Below, one piece after another: positions 31,495-43,500 of a stretch of 64,000 nucleotides of DNA (position 1 is its first letter; each line of letters begins with the position of its first letter). Both the position numbers and the translations under genes were made by a program. This DNA is from Laburnicola sp. R22_1 (Eukaryota; Ascomycota; Dothideomycetes; Pleosporales; Didymosphaeriaceae). A model generated the notes under the pieces. It was not told the origin of the DNA and did not search any database. It saw only the letters and a program-made list of their open reading frames with translations. The stretch spans positions 3,906,001 through 3,970,000 of the forward strand of contig JACONQ010000004.1 of assembly GCA_014281115.1 (NCBI GenBank). Reading direction: 5' to 3'.

Positions 31495-32416
31495 TTACAT
31501 GCAAGCAGCACCGTCGATGCCAATGACCTTGCCGTTCACCCAGTCACCGTCCTCAGAAGAAAGGAAGCAGACCACGCGGGCAATGTCGAGAGGCTGCCCT
31601 ACGCGTCCGACTGGTGACCAGGTAGCAGCGTACTCGTCAACCTGGTCGTCACTGAGGCTCTCGCCGTTGGGAATGTACTCGCGGCACACAGCGTGGTACA
31701 TGTCGGTCTTGATGCCGCCAGGTGCGACGCAGTTGACCGTGATCTTCTTCTCTCCGGCATCTGTGCGAAATTAATGGATGCTTCCATGCGATGCACATAT
31801 GCAACAACGTACCGATGGCCATGCACCTAGTGAAGGTCTCAATCGCACCCTTTGACCCGGAGTACACGGCATGCTTAGGCACACCCTTGGCCTGACCCGT
31901 AATGGATCCCATAAGGATGATCCTGCCGCCAACCGACATCCTCTTGTATGCCTCCTTGGCGACGAAGAACTGGCCACGGGTGTTGATCTGCATGACGCGG
32001 TCATACTCTTCCTCTTCCACATCCTTGAAGTGGCCGAATGAGACGACGCCCGAGTTGGAGCAGCAGATGTCAAGCTTGCCAAAGTGCTCGACGACCTCGT
32101 CCATGAGCTTCTGGGTCTGCTTGACATCAGCGACGTTGGCCTTGATGGCAACGGCATCAGCGCCAGTCTTCATCGCCTTGATCTGCTTGACGACGTCTTC
32201 GGCAGCTTCGGAGCTGTTGGCGTAGTTGACGGCGACCTTGGCACCACGGCGGGCGAGCTCAAGGGCCATCTCCTTGCCAATGCCACGGCCTATGGAAGCG
32301 TCAGTTGCTGGCTGCCATCAAACCATCCCCATGATTCAGGACAGCGGCTTACCGGAGCCAGTGACAACGGCGACCTTGCCCTGTAGGCTCCAGCTGGGAA
32401 TTTGAGCGTCGGACAT
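31495..32416 (-). CDS. Short-chain dehydrogenase, versicolorin/hydroxynaphthalene reductase type
   Basis: There are three exons: 32353-32416, 31813-32289 and 31495-31760 (268 aa, typical for a classical SDR). The cofactor motif TGSGRGIG is completed across the first splice junction; [20 protein letters not shown] is NADPH-type. The active site shows ILMGSITG (Ser) and AVYSGSKGA (Tyr-x3-Lys), then [13 protein letters not shown] and a conserved C-terminus with GKVIGIDGA. This pattern, including [18 protein letters not shown] and [17 protein letters not shown], is that of the fungal polyhydroxy-aromatic reductases used in melanin (tetra/trihydroxynaphthalene) and aflatoxin/dothistromin-type (versicolorin) pathways. 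No polyketide synthase or other pathway gene lies nearby, so the substrate cannot be inferred from context. It may be a dispersed pathway member or an unrelated ketoreductase. Confidence 0.88.
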
Positions 32417-35400
32417 CTTGATGTGCGGAATGTAGAATGAGAGTGAAAGAGATGTATCGGATGGTGGAAAATAAAGGTCCTGAAGATGTGATGATCATAC
32501 AAAATATACCTGAAGGTGCCCAGATATATATTCCTTTGACCTCCCGTACTAAGGCGGAGGACTAAACTCAGTCAATAGTTTCTCGGGCTGTTTCCTGTCC
32601 TCGTCTCCTGCGGGCACACGAATCCTCCTCGCAATCCTCCTCGCACACTTCTCATTGACCTTGTCCGTGTCAACACCTGCATCGGGACAAGTTGCCCTTC
32701 CGAGTCTGCACATGTGCTAAGACAGAAATAGCGTTCTTTACGCACTGCAGCTACAGAAAGCCATGGACCAGAGATACTAGCTCCCGTAGGGGAGCCATAA
32801 CCTTCCGTGTCAGGTTCCCGGCCTGCATGCATGGGAGACATTCCGGGAGTGCGGAGCCGAAGACTCAACGTTGAGCAAAGAACGCCATCAACGAAAGGCA
32901 CTTCCGCGTGGAACTGCTATTCTTGATGATATTGATGTCGTCTCAAAGTAAAGCTTCTCATATCGTTTGAAGCGAAGTTCTCGTCCCGAAGATTCGCAGT
33001 GTTGTGTTCTTGGAGTAAGGTGAGGTGGGCGTGTGCTAGCCGAAGACTTCCAGCCACGAACCATCCAAGCTTGTCTGCCTCCAAAAGATCGTGGGAAAGA
33101 AATAACAAAGTCTGAAGTTTGATTAACCACAATATCTTTGTCGAGCAGGAAGAATCACCAACTGGTTCTAAGGTTGCTGAGCTCCAAGGTTGTGTGCAAG
33201 TCATGTGATGCGTTCCCAATTCGTGTAGGCGTAGATGTCATGCACTAGCTGCAGTGTGCACGGTTCGCTCCGTTGCCCGTCACACTACTCATATTCACAA
33301 CATATTATCCTCCAGTGCTGAGCTGCAGCGAAGATAGTGGCTCCCGCATCGGCAATGTCGCGCTGTGTGCCATGAGTCGGTGAAGCTGTCCCGCCGCCGT
33401 CCATTTCGGCTCCGCACTTCCACTGCCCTGCAGGCGCTGCGCTGTGTCACCGGCGATGTCCCCGAGCGCAATATCACACCAACATTGTTTTCGTGACGGA
33501 AGAGAAGGTAAGTAACGCAGAACAATAAGCGGGAGTCAATGATACATGTACGTCTAGGGACTGAGCTTGCTTGACTGACCTTCTGTTTATGCGAGATATT
33601 CCTGTACTCAAGAGCAGAACAGTGCTCCTGACGCCTGCGTGTTGGTTTTCGATACGCTGTTGAGGCAAGTTATCGTCCTTTATATTTTTTTTCCTATGCT
33701 AAGAGTCGACTGGCAGATGCTTACCTGGATCAGCAATCGACTTTTGCTGAGCAACGAAAGGGCGCGCAACTTGATAATAGATAGAACTCCGGAGGACGAC
33801 GCATCTATCTGATATTCTACGTTGTCTTTAGTACTCTATAAAGTTTTTTTCTCATTTCAAAAGGATTTTTTGTACGCTAAAAAGCTTTTTCCTGTATCGA
33901 CAGTCACGTATTCCTATATGTTCCAATCAGTTCAGCGAAATATTTCTGGAAAACTCCGAACTTTGCGTCTGCGAACACGACAGATGATTGTTGCATTGCA
34001 AGAGACGGTCGGATATCGAAAGTCGGTAATGCCACGATAGGATTCATTTAGTAGAAGATGGAGCATTGACTCACTCTTGAGCGGGATGGTGCCGCGCCAA
34101 GCAGGAATTTGTATGGATAACGAAGGCATAGATGTCTTGCACCATTCATGATTGTGTATGTAAGACTGTAGATCGTATTGTGACAATCTGGAGACTGACT
34201 AAAACCTACAGCACGTTACAAAGGAGGTCGCCCTTCGGTCCCCCAATTTCTGATAAGGTAGCAGTTAGCACAATACTATCCTACCCGTCCAGGAGGCAAC
34301 GCTTCCACGCGTAATGCAAGTATGAAACCCGCTTCTCCACACTTCCCGGATCCGCGGGCTAAGCCTGAATTTGTAGATTGCATAACCATGTGCATGCGCT
34401 TAAACCATAGACATATCATAGGGAAGAATTCTACCATGCGTGAGCAAGGAATCGGTCCAATTGCCTCCGTCTTTGAGGAGTCATGACGAATCAAGGTGAA
34501 TATAGCCTAGTCTCCCTGTAGGAATTACTCGAGTAGTCGACGTGGAATGGTACCAAAGCTGTAATCCATCAAATCTTCTCGCTATGCCCTGTTTCCGCCA
34601 ACTTGGTCCCGTTACTCAAGGGGCCAACTTCCGACGGAGCTTCGGGATGCGGGAGCCACATTTTTCTCACTAAATTAGCCGTGCGGTTTTTATTCCATAC
34701 TTATTTCTGCCACCAGTCGATACGGGCCACATCCCAACCACCACTCCACGGCCAGCCTCTCTACGACATATAAGTCGAAGCTCGTATACAGATTCTCGGA
34801 CTGGAAACGTGTTATTTGAGGGAGCCGCATTGCATACCCGGAGCGGGCGTAGAATCTATGCTATATCTGGTATGCAGGACACGACGTCGGGAGCGGGCGT
34901 CAGGATAACCGCAATATTCTGATGTGATATTGTACCAAGTTAAGGTCAGTACAGCCCCAGTGCCCAATCATTAAACATGGAGCATTCTAGAGTGGCCGCT
35001 TAGATTTCGTGATAGTATACCAGTATATCAACTTCGTCATCAGCCTCTTTGCTCACCCTTCGCTCACCATCATACCGGCGCCACAAAACCTGCCTTTGCA
35101 CAAGGAAGGCCACGTACTGTGGCTAGGGGTTCACAGGTTTAGGTCAAAGAAGCAAGTCCATCGTGTGGCTCAAGGCAGAACCACGAGTGTAGTTTTATTG
35201 GGTTTGGTTAGGCAGTCATGGCCTCGGGGACGGGGTGTACCTTTACTGAGTCACACAGGATATCATTCTAGACGCACAAGCTAACACAAGCCATTCTAAC
35301 TTGGCTCACAGTATCTAGCTAATACATCCATGGGGACTCTGACTCTTCTTCGCCATGGAACTCTCTGGAACAACAGACCGTGTTGTGATACGCTGAACAA

Positions 35401-36230
35401 GCGCCAGAGAGGATCGTGTACGTAGGCGTGCATATGTGCGACGAAGAATCTTTTCACAGCCTTTACACAACCGTTACCGGCTGTGTCCGCCGGGTAGTCC
35501 TGCGCGTACAGTGAACGTATACCAGTCATGTATCGGGAATGGGGGTACCCCCTGCCATGCCTATATTATAAATTCGTTTGATACGTACATGCTATTACAG
35601 AGTAACGTTCGGCCACCCCACAATCTCCGGTCCCAGGGTGAATGCCTGCTGTTCAAGTGGGTGCTCTTCTACTATATTGCTGGAGCCTTGACGCCGTTTT
35701 GATCCAACACCGTTAAGCTCCAACACCGTTGAGATCCAACATTGTTAGATATTCCAACCCCTTACTACCAATGTTGTCAATTCACCCCTCTCCGATCTCC
35801 TAGACTGGTCCTGGTCGAACATAATGATACTATATCCCATAGCGCATCATCCGTTCTGCCATCAAGTACCCCGCCATTGGCCAACACTTGTACGGTCGAC
35901 CCACATTCGAGACCCATCAACCTATCTACCACACCAACCATTCCACCCCACTTGAAACGCCGGCGCATCGAACTAACCCAGTCATAGAGTGATTGAAAGG
36001 TGCAGGTATACCGGCCCCTCTGCGAAGGCCACCGTGTCGATTAGATTTCTCGGCCCGGCGAGCGTATTTCGGAGTTCGTTCAACACCCCTGGCACCTTCA
36101 ACCACTTCCACTTCGGTTCTACTGGTAGCGCAGTCGTTCTCAACTCTGTTCAGCACCGGAAGAGATGGATACATCGGTATGAAACTCGGGACAACCCTCA
36201 GGGACATCGTCATCGGTCGTATTTCCAGAC
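32417..36230. other. Gene-poor intergenic region
   Basis: This is nearly 4 kb with only short, overlapping frames and no domain. There is a triple repeat of CCAACA[CT][CT]GTT at about 35704-35748 (TCCAACACCGTT words) and paired GAGCGGGCGT words near 34841 and 34892. I see no gene here. Confidence 0.5.
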
Positions 36231-36239
36231 CACCGGCTG

Positions 36240-36570
36240 CTCCGGAACGGCTGACGACGGAGACAGGAAAAGGAGGGTCTCGCTACAAAAGGACGAGAGA
36301 CGTGGGGCGATGGGTATCGACCAGAAGAGACAAGAAGCATCGAGGAAGGGACTCAGCGGAAGCATTTGAGGGTACGGAAGATGTGGGGTCATGGTTGTCG
36401 ACCGGAGGAGACGAAAGCATCGAAGGAGGGACGCACTGGGGGAGTACAAGCGACGTGGGGCCATCGATATCGGTTGGAGGAGACAAGACGCATCGAAGGA
36501 TGGACTGACCGGAGGAGTGCGAGCAACGTGGGGTCATCGTTATTGACCCGAGGAGACAAAAGCGTGGAGG
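36240..36570. repeat. Degenerate minisatellite, about 75-80 bp unit
   Basis: There are four diverged copies of a unit containing GACGTGGGG...ATCG, then GGAGGAGACAA[AG]...GCATCGA[AG]GG. Plus-strand reading gives repeated DVGxW(V/L)STxxD words, but copy lengths vary (72-81 bp) and the frame is lost in the last copy, so I do not call a gene. Confidence 0.6.
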
Positions 36571-37065
36571 GACACAACGAGACGGGCTGTGATGGGGGCA
36601 CAGCATTCATGGCCGGATGGAAAACACTCTGTGACAGATTGGTCATGCACGTCGACGACGGTCGAACACTCATGGAGAGGTCGTATGCCCACAAAATCAT
36701 ATTCTTCTTAGGGTGCTCAGCGAACGTCAACTTTTGAAGCACTAACATACATTCTAAGAATCCGGGCCCTGCGCCTTTCCCATTCATCCACTCATTCAGT
36801 CATCATCTCATTCCACACAGGGTGCTGGTTCCTGCTAACGCCGCCGGGAACGTTTGACAAACCCGCCTGCCGTACTACGAGATAAGCCACCGAAATAGAA
36901 GTTTCAGGAGGGCAACCCTATCCACCGCCAGTCTATCAGCGCCGAAAAGCAAAACAAACATTGTAAGACAACCAAGAAGAAGACAAACACCACATCATCT
37001 ATCCGCGTCGAAAAGACAAAAAGAACATTGTAAGACAACCAAGAAGACAAGAAATCCACCACCAG

Positions 37066-37580
37066 TTGTTCCAGCCCTCGTGAGTCTTGAACCTTTGCGC
37101 GAGGTGCTCCACATTCGTCTGGCAGGAGTCGAAATAAGGGATAAAGAAATGCTAAGATAAATTAGGATGTTCCAGCCCTCGTGAGTCTTGATGCTTTGCT
37201 CGAGGTGCTCCACATGCGCCTGGCAAGGTGTGACAACCAACATGTTGGCCGGTGAGGAGTGGAGAGTCAAAATAAGACAAAAGCAAGCGCGAAGATGAAC
37301 CAGGATGTTCCAGCCCTCATGGGTCTTGAAGTCTTGCTGGAGGTGCTCCACATTCGCCGGGCAGGTGTCCAAGTGAGAGATAAAGAAACGCTAAGATAAA
37401 TCAGGAGGTTCCAGCCATGGTGAGTCTCGAAGCTTTGCTCGAGGTGCTCCACATGCGCCTGCCAGGAGTCAAAATCAGAGAGAAACAAGCGCAAAGATGA
37501 ACCAGGATGTTCCAGCCCTCATGGGTCTTGAAGTCTTGCTGGAGGTGCTCCACATTCGCCTGGCAGGTGTCCAAGTAAGG
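37066..37580. repeat. Tandem repeat with alternating A and B units (about 100-138 bp)
   Basis: Five copies begin with GTTCCAGCC at about 37068, 37169, 37307, 37408 and 37507 and run through GAGGTGCTCCACAT. Two flavours alternate: copies with GTGAGTCT and GCTTTGCTCGAGG, and copies with CATGGGTCTTGAAGTCTTGC. It lies just downstream of the zinc-finger gene (3' side). Confidence 0.75.
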
Positions 37581-37664
37581 AAAAAACTAATGCGAAGATG
37601 ATCTTGGTCAATCGGTCTGGCTTCTAACGAATGTAAAGATGATCTTGATCGATCAGTCTGGCTT

Positions 37665-39127
37665 CTAAAAACTCGGAGTGAACGTCAACAGCGACGGATC
37701 GATCCACCTCTGCTCAGAGTTTTCGCCCATCGGTAGGGAGTATCCAGGATCCACCATGAACTGTGGGCTGACATTATCCGAGTAGTCTTGTCCCATCGCT
37801 GCCCCTACGAACGGGCCGTAGCCTGGCATTGCCGTCTGTGGCGCCTCAAAGCTGTTTGTCGGCGGAGGCAACGCATTGAAGAATGTGAAATGCTGCATCT
37901 GGAATTCGGTCGGCGAATTGAAATTGAAATTCTGCAGCTGCAGCTGCACCTCGTTCAGTGGCATCGAAGGATACTGCGAGTGTGCTCCTGACGATGAATT
38001 TGGCCACGACTGCTGGGAAGACTGCTGGGACGACTGCTGGGACGACTGCTGGGACGACTGCTGGGACGACTGCTGGGAAGACTGCTGGGACGACTGCTGA
38101 GACGACTGCTGAGACGACTGCGGGGACGACTGCGGGGACGACTGCGGGGACGACTGCGGGGACGACTGCTGGGACGACCTCTGGGACGACCTCTGGGACT
38201 TCTGGGTCCGTTGACGCCTGGTTGGAAGCTTTCTCCGCAATGGACCAGTAGGCGCAGAGGAATTATTGCCAGAGCTGCTAGGAGTTTGATTGTCAATAGA
38301 AACTTCCGTTGATCCACCAGCAGCGTTCTCATCCGTTGGCACCATTCCATTGCCCGTGTTATCCACTTGTTGCACTGGTCCACCAGCAGTGAACTCCGCC
38401 AGTGACTGAAGGCCATTGATCGTGTTCTCTCCGAGTGGCTGAAGGCCATTGATCACGTGCTCTCCAAGTGGCTGCGGGCCATTATTCGCGTTCTCTCCGA
38501 GTGGCTGCGGGCCATTATTCGCGTTCTCCGCGAGTGGCTGCGGGCCATTATTCGCGTTCTCCGCGAGTGGCTGCGGGCCATTATTCGCGTTGTTACCTAC
38601 TGGAACCAAGCCATTGCCAGCGTTCTCGCCGAGTAAGGCCGCTGCCCGGATCTGGACCTTGGTCGCTCGACGCGTGGGACGCACATGGCATTCGAGGTTG
38701 CGTTGTTGACAGCGAGTGCACGGGACCTGCTTATCACACTTTGTCTTTGTCTTGGAACAGTTGGTGCAGGCGATGGGCGTTCGGCCTGCCGATTTCTGGA
38801 TGCCCATATTCGGGTGAAGGGTTATGTTACCGTCTGCTCCGCGACCGTGGACCGTATAATGCCTGTAGAGAAGGTCCCTAACACGATGATTAGTACTCGC
38901 TGCACCGCTAGTTCAAGAGTGGTGGAGAACTTACTTTCGGGCGAAGCTCATGTAGCAGAACTCGCACATGAACGGCTTGACATTGGTATCTAAGAAGAGA
39001 CGCATGAGCAATCTGCAACCCAGGGGAGCCAGTCATAACAAGAGTTGAACTTACGGGTAAGGATGTGTCTCTCGAGATGCTCGTCTCGACTGAAGGGCGA
39101 CCCACAGTAGGTGCACCAGCAGGGCAT
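37665..39127 (-). CDS. C2H2 plus Zn2Cys6 transcription factor
   Basis: There are three exons: 39055-39127, 38935-38989 and 37665-38877 (446 aa). Splicing rebuilds two C2H2 fingers: CTYCGSPFSRDEHLERHILTH (junction inside the last His codon) and CEFCYMSFARKDLLYRHYTVH. About 25 residues later comes a Zn2Cys6 binuclear cluster, C-x2-C-x6-C-x5-C-x2-C-x6-C (CTNCSKTKTKC, CTRCQQRNLEC). The combination is a known fungal regulator class; it binds DNA in the nucleus, target unknown. Then follow about eight 11-residue repeats (ENANNGPQPLG type), a basic RRKLPTRRQRTQKS, a long QQSS/PQSS tract and a short C-terminus with no fungal middle-homology region. An ATG at 38807 would give a frame lacking the C2H2 fingers; the upstream exons make it unlikely as the true start. 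Confidence 0.82.
38000..38200. repeat. 12 bp coding minisatellite (Ser/Gln)
   Basis: About 16 copies of GACTGCTGGGAC and variants (GACTGCGGGGAC) lie inside the zinc-finger gene. On the minus strand they encode SQQS/SPQS units, so copy number changes keep the frame. Confidence 0.85.
38395..38640. repeat. 33 bp coding minisatellite
   Basis: Seven to eight copies of a unit containing GAGTGGCTGCGGGCCATTAT lie inside the same gene. They encode 11-residue repeats (pattern ENANNGPQPL[AG]); the central copies are nearly identical, suggesting recent expansion. Confidence 0.85.
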
Positions 39128-39240
39128 GTTGAAGAGCCTGCCCAGCAAGAACTGCTGTTAAAGGCGAAGAGTACGGTGCGAGGTTTAACGAATGTTCGAG
39201 TGGTGTGCTGGGGTTGTGCTCGATGTTACCAACATGTAAG

Positions 39241-39484
39241 TGGAGTTGAGAAGTGGTGGAGTTGAGAAGTGGTGGAGTTGAGAAGTGGTGGAGTTGAGAA
39301 GTGGTGGAGTTGAGAAGTGGTGGAGTTGAGAAGTGGTGGAGTTGAGAAGTGGTGGTGTTGAGAAGTGGTGGTGTTGAGAAGTGGTGGTGTTGAGAAGTGG
39401 TGGTGTTGAGAAGTGGTGGTGTTGAGAAGTGGTGGAGTTGAGAAGTGGTGGAGTTGAGAAGTGGTGGAGTTGAGAAGTGGTGGA
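39241..39484. repeat. 16 bp minisatellite upstream of the zinc-finger gene
   Basis: About 15 tandem copies of TGGAGTTGAGAAGTGG lie here. A central block of about five copies carries T instead of A (TGGTGTTGAGAAGTGG), so both variants spread as blocks. It lies 115 bp upstream of the ATG at 39127, probably in the promoter or leader. All six frames stay open through it, producing spurious long ORFs. Confidence 0.9.
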
Positions 39485-40521
39485 GGTAAGAATGGCTGCA
39501 GTGCAACGGTGTGGCGATATAAAGGGTAGGGCGATGGTATGTGTGCAAGTGGGGACAATGAGCAGAGCAGTGGATCGGCGTGTGATTGATATTCGCAATT
39601 TTCAGTCCAGGTGGTGCTGGCGCAGCGGCATGAGTGACTGGAGACGAGGAGCTAACTGAGGAGCTAGAGGACCCTCAACTACCTAGGTAGGCTCTAGGTC
39701 TCGTCCCAACCAAGGTCTAACCGGCGTAAACAACTTCCAAACTTTGTCATTGGGTTATGGTCCTGAGCAGGCAACCAGTTCTGAAGATTGGCGAACAATG
39801 GGAATCGCGGAACGGGGCCCTGGAAACTGCGAATGACGAGAGCTTGCAGAGCGGGTCCGTGAAGAATTGGAACACTTGGGACACAGGCAACAGAGTCTGT
39901 GCGGATGAGTCTGAACTTTTGCTGAATCTAACATTCCCAGCGCGGCGATCTCGATTTGCATTGTCCGAGGTGGACGCGCAGCGACGACGGTTCATCGATT
40001 GAGAGCTAGCTACAGCTGCCCGCAAACTCTCCCCGCCCAGTCCCTGGTATCCCGTTGCATGGGGAAACAGGTCGGATCCTTGTACAGACGCCATTTTGTT
40101 AAGCCCTATACGATCGCTCTCCGCAAAAGGAGGTAGTCGAGTGTTCCGCTAGGTGCAGTTGTGGCACATGCGGAAGCTTCCGAAGAGCACGGCAAAAATG
40201 AGAAGGCGTGATCACTGACGGCAGTGCATTGTCGTCTATTGCATATGGCCAAGAGTTCCCGGCATGTGGGTATGGGTACCGTGGGAGACGCCCTGCCCGT
40301 TTCGGACGATGTGCATATCGACGACGCAGTGCCCCAATCGCCTACCTGACCATGGCCTGCGAGAAAGACAAGGTCTCCAACCACAGCTCACGCAACCAAG
40401 TCTGTATTGTGGTCTGATGAATATACCCGTCGCCTGTGAGTTGGAAATCCGCTGCTGGTCGATCCAGAACGCGTCTTTGGCCGGCCTGGTTGTCTGTGCG
40501 AGAGCATCCGCATCTGGCCTA
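39485..40521. other. Intergenic region left of the RIP block
   Basis: This is about 1 kb with only short frames (for example a 115-codon minus frame at 39747-40094 without domains). No gene could be supported. Confidence 0.4.
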
Positions 40522-43500
40522 CCGTGCCGAGACAGTCAGTGCGCAGAGACAGTCAATGTGCGCCCCAACAATGCAACCCCTCAACTTTGACGCGACGCAA
40601 CTCTACCAATATAGATCTTATTAAGGCTGCAATTACAGCTATTAAATTGCTAAAACTAGGAGAAAATTATATATATACTAAAATTATAGAAAAATTTAGT
40701 GTTATATACTTTATATTAATGTGTAGGCACTAACACGTTATATAGACGCACACACTCGCTAGTAAAAATTACTAAAACCTTAACTATTAATAAGAGAAGG
40801 AGCTTTTATAGTATATATAGCGTCTTACTAAGAGAGGTCTACTTTCTATACATTAAATAATATAAAACTTTGTATTAATTATTACTAAAAAGGATATGTC
40901 TATACAATAGGTTAATTACTTTGTTAGGTGTTACCGCAACTCCTTAGTCTTATAATAGATAACTAGTCTTAATAGTAATTGCTATAAAGCTAATTTAGAG
41001 GCAAAATATAGGCTCTACTTTAAGCTTCTATATAAGAAAATTATAAAGTATAGTATAGAGCCTTAGTATATAGATAATATAGATAAAAAAGGCTTCTTTC
41101 TTAGTATTACTAGCTAATTAAAAAAGAATCTTTAATAGGCCTTTATATAAGAGTTACTAAGTAAGGCAATCTATATAGAATAGTAACTATAAGTAGATCT
41201 TACTTATTATATATATATGCGCTAATAGATCTATTATTAATCTAGCGCTAATTTATAAATCTAACGCTGCAACTTTATAATTAAGCTAGGTTAAAGAAAT
41301 TAACATTAACTCTTATAAAGTCTTTAAGGTCGCATTGTTTATTTAGTGTTAATTACTCTTTTTCACCCTATTTTTTTAATTTAAGCCTACGTAGGCTAGG
41401 ATAGAAAGGCCGCTCTAGTCTAGCGCCTAAAATATAGTCTACTTCTAGTTTCTGCTAACGTAATAATAGTTTATAAACTACACACTTGTCCTCTATTATT
41501 TATAAGCACTTTAATAACTATTAAAGTTACTTAAAGTATATATAGAAAACTAACTTTTACTCTATTATTACTATTAGTAATAATTACGCTATATTTATAC
41601 GTCGCTATATAGCACACTTATATAATACGCTTACTATTTAATACTATAACTATAAGAATTTAGTATTTTTACGCAACGCTTTTCTCTCTTAGCAACTTAT
41701 TAATAAACACCTTTATTTTCTCATTTTCCTTACAATAATCTTGCCCTCTATTGCCGCCTTTCTAACTAGTAGTAATATAAGAAATTATAGTAGAAACTCT
41801 ATATATTTATTATTATTATGCCTATAGTTACTAATTTATTGCTAGCCTAACTAGTATACTAGAATCACCTTATATAGGATAAAGTATACTTTCTACTTCC
41901 TATTAATAATTTCCTTAATAGAGTAGTATTCTAGTATAGATTTAGCAATTTTAAGTAAATAGATTATTAGAGCGTACTTTTAGGCGATATTAGCATTAGT
42001 ATTAGTATTAGCACTAGGGCTTAGGAAGATAGTAGAAAATAGAGTAATAGAGATAGTAGTAGAAGTCTCTTTAAGGTTAACTTTAATATAAAGATAAAGC
42101 GTTAGTATACTTATAGTGTATAAGCTTCTACCTAGTATATATCTTATAAGTAGCACAAACCTACTATTATAATAACTATTACTTCTAGTAATATCTTTAG
42201 GGATAATAGTAAAGGAGGAAGATAATAGTTATAATAAGTACTTTTTTATCTCCCCCTACTCTAAACTAGTATAGTAATATAGCCTTACTATGTTTTGTAT
42301 ATAGATTTTTTTAGTTAGAATAAACGCGCTAAGCTCGCTTATAACACGCTAACTCCTTTTTATTAATACTTTAAAACGCTTTTCTATGTATATAATAGTA
42401 GAAGGAATAACTACTATTATTATAATATTTTTATTAGAAACCCTTTAGTCGCTAAAAAAACTATAAAGCCTTTATTACCTTATTAACCTCTAGCTAGTTA
42501 AATAATAAGATAGGCCTTTAATAGCTAAAATAGGAATTTAAGTACTATATAAAGGAGAAAGCTTAATAAGTATACTAACTTCTAATTCTTAATAGCTATA
42601 GATTTTATATTACTATAGATTTTATTAACTACTATAATTAGAATAAGATTCTTCTAGCTATATTTTCCCCTTATTTAATATATATATTAGAGCCTCTTAA
42701 TATATATATATTTAAGTCTCTTAGCGCTGCCTACTCTAATAATCTCTCTGTATATCTCTATAGAAGCTAAGGACTATTAATAATTACTAAAAGAGACTTC
42801 TTTACACTCTTCTAAAAGCCTAAATAATATTAGTTATATTATAATTAAATACTAAAGCTTTTAAGTGCATATATATTTTGCTGCTAGATCCTATGCCTAT
42901 TCTTAAAAGGTTTAATAAAGAGACTTTACTAGAGCTAAAATTATAAAAGAGCTTTATCTTAGTACTTAGCGTATTAAATTAGCGTAAAATAGAGCAACTA
43001 TTACGCTTTACTATTAAGAATCTAGTAATAGAGAAGTTGTATAAGCTTAGCTAAATAATATACTTAATATCTATATAAAAGCAACTTCTAAAGTATAAAA
43101 ACTAAGGTCTCTAAGAAGCTCTTATAAACTAGAAATAGCATTAAATAAAAGGTAAAACTTTACTTTTAGAGCAACTTAAGAAGTAGTATAAAGAAGCTAT
43201 TTTCTAGTTATCTACTTAAGTATAGAGAGTGCGCAATTCTCTTAGCTAATAAAAGGCCTAAAAATAATAATTATAACTTTAAAAAAGTTAGTAATAAAAG
43301 ATATAAAGAGCTAATAGAGCTAATAAATAGCTTAAAGCTTATTTACTATAGGAGAGGTGTATTATATAGATAGTAGCTAAAGATATATACACTAAAAAAA
43401 GAGCTAAGTAGGCTACTAAGTAACGCCTCTATTAATAGGCCCGTAAGGCTTAATAATAACTTTAAGGATATTTTAAAATTATTAAAAAAGGAAATTAGAG

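Noticed and set aside
36210..36606. Minus-strand frames over the 36.2-36.6 kb repeats
   Set aside because: Copies differ by non-triplet lengths and both strands are open; no conserved protein could be recognised.
39051..39598. Long minus-strand frames reading repeated HHFSTPPLLNSTTSQ
   Set aside because: These arise because the 16 bp minisatellite is open in all frames. The zinc-finger gene model explains the strand better, placing the array upstream of its ATG.
39747..40094. 115-codon minus-strand frame with good ATG context
   Set aside because: No domain, signal peptide or splice partner, and it lies in decayed sequence beside a transposon. Possible but not supportable.
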